Notes under the pieces: generated by a model
Seen by the model: the letters and a program-made list of their open reading frames with translations, nothing else
What the model was told of the DNA's origin: nothing
The model's database searches: none
Program-made: the position numbers and the translations under genes
Shown here: positions 60,195-64,000 of the stretch, one piece after another
Layout: each line of letters starts with the position of its first letter
Numbering within the stretch: the stretch's first letter is position 1
Origin: an uncultured bacterium
GTDB lineage: Bacteria; Muiribacteriota; Ozemobacteria; Ozemobacterales; Ozemobacteraceae
Reading direction: 5' to 3'
DNA: 64,000 nucleotides
Assembly (NCBI GenBank): GCA_937949615.1
Contig: CALEDQ010000018.1
Coordinates: 106,370-170,369 of the forward strand

Positions 60195-61480
60195 TTATTG
60201 CCGTCTCCTTCAGAAACCTTGACGGCGCTGCCTTCGCGAATGAATTCAAGACCCTTGGCAATGATCAGGTCACCGGGCTGCAGACCTTCGACGACTTCGA
60301 CCCGATCTTCGTCGATAATTCCTACTTTTACCTGACGCTTAACAGCGTGCCCGTTCTCAATAAGATAGGCGTAGTAATTGTTTTCGTATTTAAGCAGGGC
60401 ATCACGACCGATCACCGGTTTATTCTCGCTGGTATTGATCAACAGGCTGATTTTGGCAAACATGCCGCTGCGCAGTCGCAGCTCCGGGTTCTGCAGCAGA
60501 ATCTCGATGCGACCGGTACGACTGGTACTGTCTATTGCCGGGTAGATGCGCGAAACGATGCCGCGAGATTCTTCTCTTATGGCATCGACGGTTATTATCG
60601 CCGGTGTTCTGTCAGCTTCAATCAGGTAAAGGTCTTTTTCAATGATGGTTCCGATAATTTTGACGGGATTGATCTGCTCGATTCTGAAAAGAGGCGCAGT
60701 CGGGCCGGCCATGGCGCCCGGGTCGGCGTGTCTTGCAGTAATTACGCCGTCGAACGGAGCTCTGACCAGAGTATTGTCGAGCAGCACCTGCACGGAGTTC
60801 AGATTGGCAGTTGCCTGAATCAGTTCGGCCCGGCGCATTTCGAGGGTCATTTTTGCCGATTGAATAGCATCGCCAGCACGTTTTTCTTCTGATTTTGCAG
60901 CGGTCAAACGGGCTGTTGCCGAGTCATGCTGAGCAACGATGTCGTCGAGCTGCTGCCGTGAAATTGCACCTTCAGAGAACAGCTTTTCTAGACGTTCTCT
61001 GGTTACCGCCAGATTTTTCAACTGAGATTCAGCAGCTTCAACACCTGCTTTTGCAGCAACGAGAGCGGATTGAGTCGTTTCAACCATAACCTTCTGCATT
61101 TCGATAGCAGCCTTTGAAACGGTCACGGCAGCCTGAGCCTGCTGCTGTTGGGCTTTCTGCACGTCGTTGTAAATCTGAGCGAGTTCCTGCCCTTTTTTCA
61201 CCTTCGAACCGACATCGACGAAAATTTCGGTAATGCGCCCGGCGGCTTCGGGGTGTACATTGACGCCGAGCAACGGCAGAATGTCACCTGAGGTTTCGAT
61301 ACGGCGATTTATGATGCCGGTAGCCACTTTTTCTGCAAAAACAGGAACTTCCATGCCATTTTCGTTCTGGGCAGACAGGTTGGCTGGCATCAGCAAAGAG
61401 AGTGCCGCCCAAAAAAGAAGTTGCCGACACAGTTTTTTGACACCTGACTTTGAATGGTGCAATTGTTTGTTCAACATCAT
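60191..61480 (-). CDS. RND efflux periplasmic adaptor (membrane fusion protein)
   Basis: A 429-residue MFP of the HlyD/AcrA family. Signal-type N-terminus (LLFWAALSLLMPANLSA), lipoyl half-motif near VHPEAAGRITEIFVDVGSKV, a long alpha-hairpin (about 110-215) and a beta-barrel domain with TLVRAPFDGVITAR. It joins the inner-membrane pump to TolC. Genes overlap by 4 bp on both sides, so translation is coupled. No lipobox, so it is probably anchored by its N-terminal helix. Confidence 0.93.
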   Translation of the reverse strand: MMLNKQLHHSKSGVKKLCRQLLFWAALSLLMPANLSAQNENGMEVPVFAEKVATGIINRRIETSGDILPLLGVNVHPEAAGRITEIFVDVGSKVKKGQELAQIYNDVQKAQQQQAQAAVTVSKAAIEMQKVMVETTQSALVAAKAGVEAAESQLKNLAVTRERLEKLFSEGAISRQQLDDIVAQHDSATARLTAAKSEEKRAGDAIQSAKMTLEMRRAELIQATANLNSVQVLLDNTLVRAPFDGVITARHADPGAMAGPTAPLFRIEQINPVKIIGTIIEKDLYLIEADRTPAIITVDAIREESRGIVSRIYPAIDSTSRTGRIEILLQNPELRLRSGMFAKISLLINTSENKPVIGRDALLKYENNYYAYLIENGHAVKRQVKVGIIDEDRVEVVEGLQPGDLIIAKGLEFIREGSAVKVSEGDGNK

Positions 61481-62883
61481 CTGCTGTTCCTTTCGCCGCT
61501 GCTGTCGGCAATGAGCTCGCGGCCAAGCCGGCCGGTAGCCAGAAGATACGACAGTCTGGCCTGATGGTGCAGAAATACAGACTGAATATACATGAGCCTG
61601 GCGTTCGACCAGGCGGTTTCAGCGTCAAACAGGTCGACCTGGGTGAACATGCCGTTTTCGTAGCGGACTTTGGCCAGGCGCATCGTTTCTTCAGCCTGTT
61701 TAACATTCTCTTTCTGGGCGTTAACAATCTGTTCAGAGGTATTCAGGCTGAGAATCGCTTTGCGAATTTCAAGCTGCGCCTGTTCGAGGCTGTCGGCATA
61801 GCCGGTTTCGCTCTGTTTCAGACTTGATTTTGCCTCAAGAACTCTGCCTGAGCTGAAACCGGCATCAAGAACCGGCAGATTAACGGAGACACCGGCGAGC
61901 CAGTAGCTTTTGCGTTCAAGTGAGCCGAAACCTGATTTTGAAGAGGGATCTTCGCTGCCAAACTGGCCAAAGAGAGCGACAGTCGGCTGTTTTTCGCCGC
62001 GGGCGGCAACCACAGTCTGGTTGGCGAGGCGCTTCTCATCGCGCTTTATTTTCAGATCTTCACGCAGCTGTTCGGCCTGAGCAAGGTCTGACTCAAGATC
62101 GGGCTTAAGAATTTCGGCTTCAAGGCGGCAGCTGGTATCGAGCGCCGTTCCGAGTGGCAACGCCAGCATTTTCAGCAGTTCGAGCCGGGCAAGCTGGGCA
62201 TCGTTCTGGTCTTTGAGAAAGGCGCTCTGTGTCTGCACCAGCCTGACTTCGGCACGCAGCAGTTCATATTTCGATGCCTGCTCGGCCCCGAAGCGCTTTT
62301 TAACCAGATCATAGTGTGCCTGCGCCAGTTCGAGATTCATACGTCCGACATCTTCGACTTCACGAGCATACAGCCACGAATAATAACCGATGCTGGCAGC
62401 AAGAATCGTCTGCTGACGGGTCAGAGTGTATGATGAACCGGCAATATCGCGACCAAGTCGCGATGACCTGATGGCGGCACGATCTTTCTGACCGAGGAAA
62501 AGCGGCTGTGAAAGCTCAAGCCAGATTTTCTGGTTATCGAGTTTGCTTAAGGCGACATTCTGACCGCCAAAATTCGCGCTAGTTATTTCGTCGAGGCGGG
62601 TCTGGGTAAGGTTGGCGCCAAGCTTCATGCCGGCAAGCGAGCGGGCCTGACGCACCTGCCCGTCGGCCTTTTCAACTGCAAAAGCCGCGTTCTGAATCGT
62701 GTGATTGTCGCGCAGAGCAATTTCAATGGCGTTTTCCAGTCTGAAGTTGCCGGTCTCAAAGGTGGCCGAGGCGGCCGGCAATGGCTTCAAGTCAGGTCCG
62801 AGCGCCTGAATTTCAGGCTGAACGGCATGTGATCCGACTGTTACAGCTACAAAAAGCGGCAGAAGCGAAGCAACCCGGCGCAT
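61477..62883 (-). CDS. TolC-family outer-membrane efflux protein
   Basis: A 468-residue TolC-like outer-membrane channel. Signal peptide VASLLPLFVAVTVGSHA, then two tandem OEP repeats (about 45-245 and 255-450). They include LENAIEIALRDNHTIQNA and, in the second half, VRYENGMFTQVDLFDAE. Three of these assemble into a trimer through the outer membrane and periplasm. Overlaps the TetR gene by 1 bp and the MFP gene by 4 bp. Direct evidence that the cell has an outer membrane. Confidence 0.93.
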   Translation of the reverse strand: MRRVASLLPLFVAVTVGSHAVQPEIQALGPDLKPLPAASATFETGNFRLENAIEIALRDNHTIQNAAFAVEKADGQVRQARSLAGMKLGANLTQTRLDEITSANFGGQNVALSKLDNQKIWLELSQPLFLGQKDRAAIRSSRLGRDIAGSSYTLTRQQTILAASIGYYSWLYAREVEDVGRMNLELAQAHYDLVKKRFGAEQASKYELLRAEVRLVQTQSAFLKDQNDAQLARLELLKMLALPLGTALDTSCRLEAEILKPDLESDLAQAEQLREDLKIKRDEKRLANQTVVAARGEKQPTVALFGQFGSEDPSSKSGFGSLERKSYWLAGVSVNLPVLDAGFSSGRVLEAKSSLKQSETGYADSLEQAQLEIRKAILSLNTSEQIVNAQKENVKQAEETMRLAKVRYENGMFTQVDLFDAETAWSNARLMYIQSVFLHHQARLSYLLATGRLGRELIADSSGERNSR

Positions 62884-63473
62884 TACTTTTCACCTTCCCG
62901 GCTCAGAATCTTCATGATACAGGCAAGCACATCTTCAGGTCGCAGAGCCGGTTCTTGAAAATACGACATGGCGACGTTAAGATCGAACAGTCCCTGAAAC
63001 ATCAATGCCATCTGTCCGGAAGTAAACCGCGAAGTGAGGATTCCCTGTTTTCTCCAGTTTTCGAAAAAACGTGCCAGGCGGGCAACTGCTTTTTCAAACA
63101 GGCTGGTAAGGTGCTTGAACTGGAGATCATTGAGCTTGAGCTGCGGCCCGAGTGCCATGAACTGTTTTACCAGAGGGCCTTTTTTCTCGGCAAATTCTGC
63201 CTGCAGGGCAATAAGCTTCTTCAGACCATTTTCAAACGACAGATCAGCAGCGATAACCTTTTCGACCCTCTCTTCATAAACAGGGGCATCGTGCACCAGG
63301 CATTGAACGAAAAGCTCTTCCTTACTTCTGAAATAGGTGTAAATGGTGCCCTTGCCGACATCAGCCGCGACGGCGACTTCATCGAGTTTTACATCATGAA
63401 AGCTTTTTTCAGAAAAAAGAGCTGTGGCAGCTTCGAGAACCGCAAGTCGTCTGTCTGGTTTTTTTCGTTGCAT
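62883..63473 (-). CDS. TetR-family repressor of the RND operon
   Basis: A 196-residue TetR regulator. The N-terminal HTH includes VLEAATALFSEKSFHDVKL and VGKGTIYTYFRSKEEL. The C-terminal ligand domain is variable as usual. It is the first gene of the five-gene pump operon, overlapping the TolC gene by one base, so it controls its own transcript. A palindrome at 63526-63539 next to the -10 box is the likely operator. The ligand is probably a pump substrate. Confidence 0.92.
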   Translation of the reverse strand: MQRKKPDRRLAVLEAATALFSEKSFHDVKLDEVAVAADVGKGTIYTYFRSKEELFVQCLVHDAPVYEERVEKVIAADLSFENGLKKLIALQAEFAEKKGPLVKQFMALGPQLKLNDLQFKHLTSLFEKAVARLARFFENWRKQGILTSRFTSGQMALMFQGLFDLNVAMSYFQEPALRPEDVLACIMKILSREGEK

Positions 63474-63525
63474 CAGGCGCCTCCGAAGTGTTATCAGTCA
63501 GCCAGCTGAAAAGGGAATCAACCGA

Positions 63526-63570
63526 ACTGACCAGTCAGTCGACCTTATCTTTTACCCCGGCGAAAGTCAA
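63526..63570 (-). promoter_or_regulatory. RND operon promoter with TetR-type operator
   Basis: On the minus strand TTGACT (63570-63565), 17-bp spacer, TAAGGT (63547-63542). Directly downstream is ACTGAC-CA-GTCAGT (63526-63539), a perfect 6-bp inverted repeat. Its place at the start site fits autorepression by the TetR protein. Confidence 0.65.
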
Positions 63571-63635
63571 GCTACAAAATAAATTGAAGCGCTTTATCAG
63601 TGTTCTCGCATAGCAAGTATCAAGAAATTCTGGGC

Positions 63636-64000
63636 TCAGTATGAAAAAGAAATTGAATTAGAGCTTCCAGATGGCGTGATTACAATAACACTGACAACTC
63701 CGGAGCCGGCCGGGACGACCGCGGTTATGCTCGTTGCCGAGTTAACGGTTATAGATGTCGCGGCCGTACCGCCGAAAGTGACCGAAGTCGCACCGGTAAA
63801 ACCGGTGCCGGTAATCGTTACCGAAGCGCCAGGCGCGGCACTGCCGGGCGAGATAGAAGCAATAGCAGGTGCGGGGTAGCTGAACATCGCGGCATTCGAT
63901 GTGCCCGACGGTGTAGTTACAACGACATTCAGATTAGTCCCCGAACCGGCCGGAACAACCGCGGTTATGCTCGTTGCCGAGTTAACGGTTATAGATGTCG
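63636..64000 (-). CDS. IPT/TIG-repeat surface protein, C-terminal part
   Basis: The frame is open to the right edge of the window, so only the last 120 codons are visible. It shows IPT/TIG immunoglobulin-like repeats: IASISPGSAAPGASVTITG, TGFTGATSVTFGG, TAATSITVNSATSI, TAVVPAGSG, ending in SNSISFSY. The previous repeat, with the same TSITVNSATSI and AVVPAGSG, begins at the edge. The DNA repeats with a 240-bp (80-codon) period. Such proteins are large secreted or surface adhesins; the anchor and the N-terminus are outside the window. No C-terminal sorting signal is seen. Confidence 0.82.
   Translation of the reverse strand, partial: TSITVNSATSITAVVPAGSGTNLNVVVTTPSGTSNAAMFSYPAPAIASISPGSAAPGASVTITGTGFTGATSVTFGGTAATSITVNSATSITAVVPAGSGVVSVIVITPSGSSNSISFSY
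63721..64000. repeat. Tandem coding repeat, 240-bp period
   Basis: 63721-63760 and 63961-64000 are identical over 40 bp, exactly 240 bp apart, and the preceding 15 bp differ at two positions. The right copy is cut by the window edge, so the identity may extend further. Confidence 0.9.

Noticed and set aside
1..64000. CRISPR arrays, rRNA or tRNA genes
   Set aside because: No regularly spaced direct repeats with unique spacers, no rRNA core sequences and no cloverleaf with a GGTTCGANNC arm were found in intergenic DNA.

Overview
The window is bacterial, gene-dense, about 50-55 % GC by eye, with most genes in short overlapping operons behind recognisable Shine-Dalgarno sites. An RND/MFP/TolC tripartite pump, a secretin-type domain, a FecR-domain lipoprotein and type IV pilin-like proteins point to a Gram-negative (diderm) cell. 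I cannot name the phylum from content alone. The mix of a vault-like protein, two PHA synthases, an orphan microcompartment-type shell protein and many pseudopilins suggests a lineage away from the usual models. No rRNA, tRNA or CRISPR array was seen.

Layout. 0.1-9.4 kb: a small HTH protein, a bacterial major-vault-protein homologue, CorA, a SlyX-like protein, a heterodimeric ABC exporter and a flavodoxin-ferredoxin fusion. 9.4-15.3 kb (locus A): a large PilX/GspK-like protein, two minor pseudopilins, an ECF sigma factor, a zinc-finger/FecR anti-sigma factor and two secreted Pro-rich proteins. 15.3-25.2 kb: secreted unknowns, an EutS/PduU-like shell protein, two TrmO-type methyltransferases, a NifU/IscU-like scaffold, glutaminase, HflX and assorted enzymes. 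25.3-33.2 kb (locus B): a second set with the same parts as locus A, namely a large PilX/GspK-like protein, two pseudopilins, two secreted proteins, an ECF sigma and a FecR anti-sigma. 33.2-36 kb: an aminotransferase, a broken PD-(D/E)XK transposase-family gene and a membrane C39-like peptidase.

36.3-41.8 kb is a polyhydroxyalkanoate (PHA) island: phasin-like protein, reductase, phaC, PhaE-like subunit, second phaC, phaA. It has a strong sigma-70 promoter, repeated GCAGCAA motifs and two long hairpins, one of which encloses the ribosome-binding site of the second synthase. 42-44 kb: MarR/azoreductase pair and an unknown membrane protein. 44.1-47.9 kb is a defence/plasticity patch: radC, a deleted type I restriction locus (hsdM start joined to the hsdR C-terminal part) and a RelE/HigB-HigA-like toxin-antitoxin pair under a palindromic operator.

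48-56 kb: a TIM-barrel isomerase-like protein, a secreted beta-propeller divergent from a CHASE2-PP2C phosphatase and FecR lipoprotein, then a secreted protein and a hemerythrin. 56.1-63.5 kb on the minus strand: a ferritin-like protein and a TetR-TolC-MFP-RND-PII-like operon with a palindrome at its promoter. The window ends inside an IPT/TIG-repeat surface protein whose coding DNA repeats with a 240-bp period.

The most notable feature is the paired pseudopilin / ECF-sigma / FecR anti-sigma cassettes, which look like a duplicated cell-surface appendage system with its own signalling. The vault homologue and the PHA island with RNA-level control signals come next.
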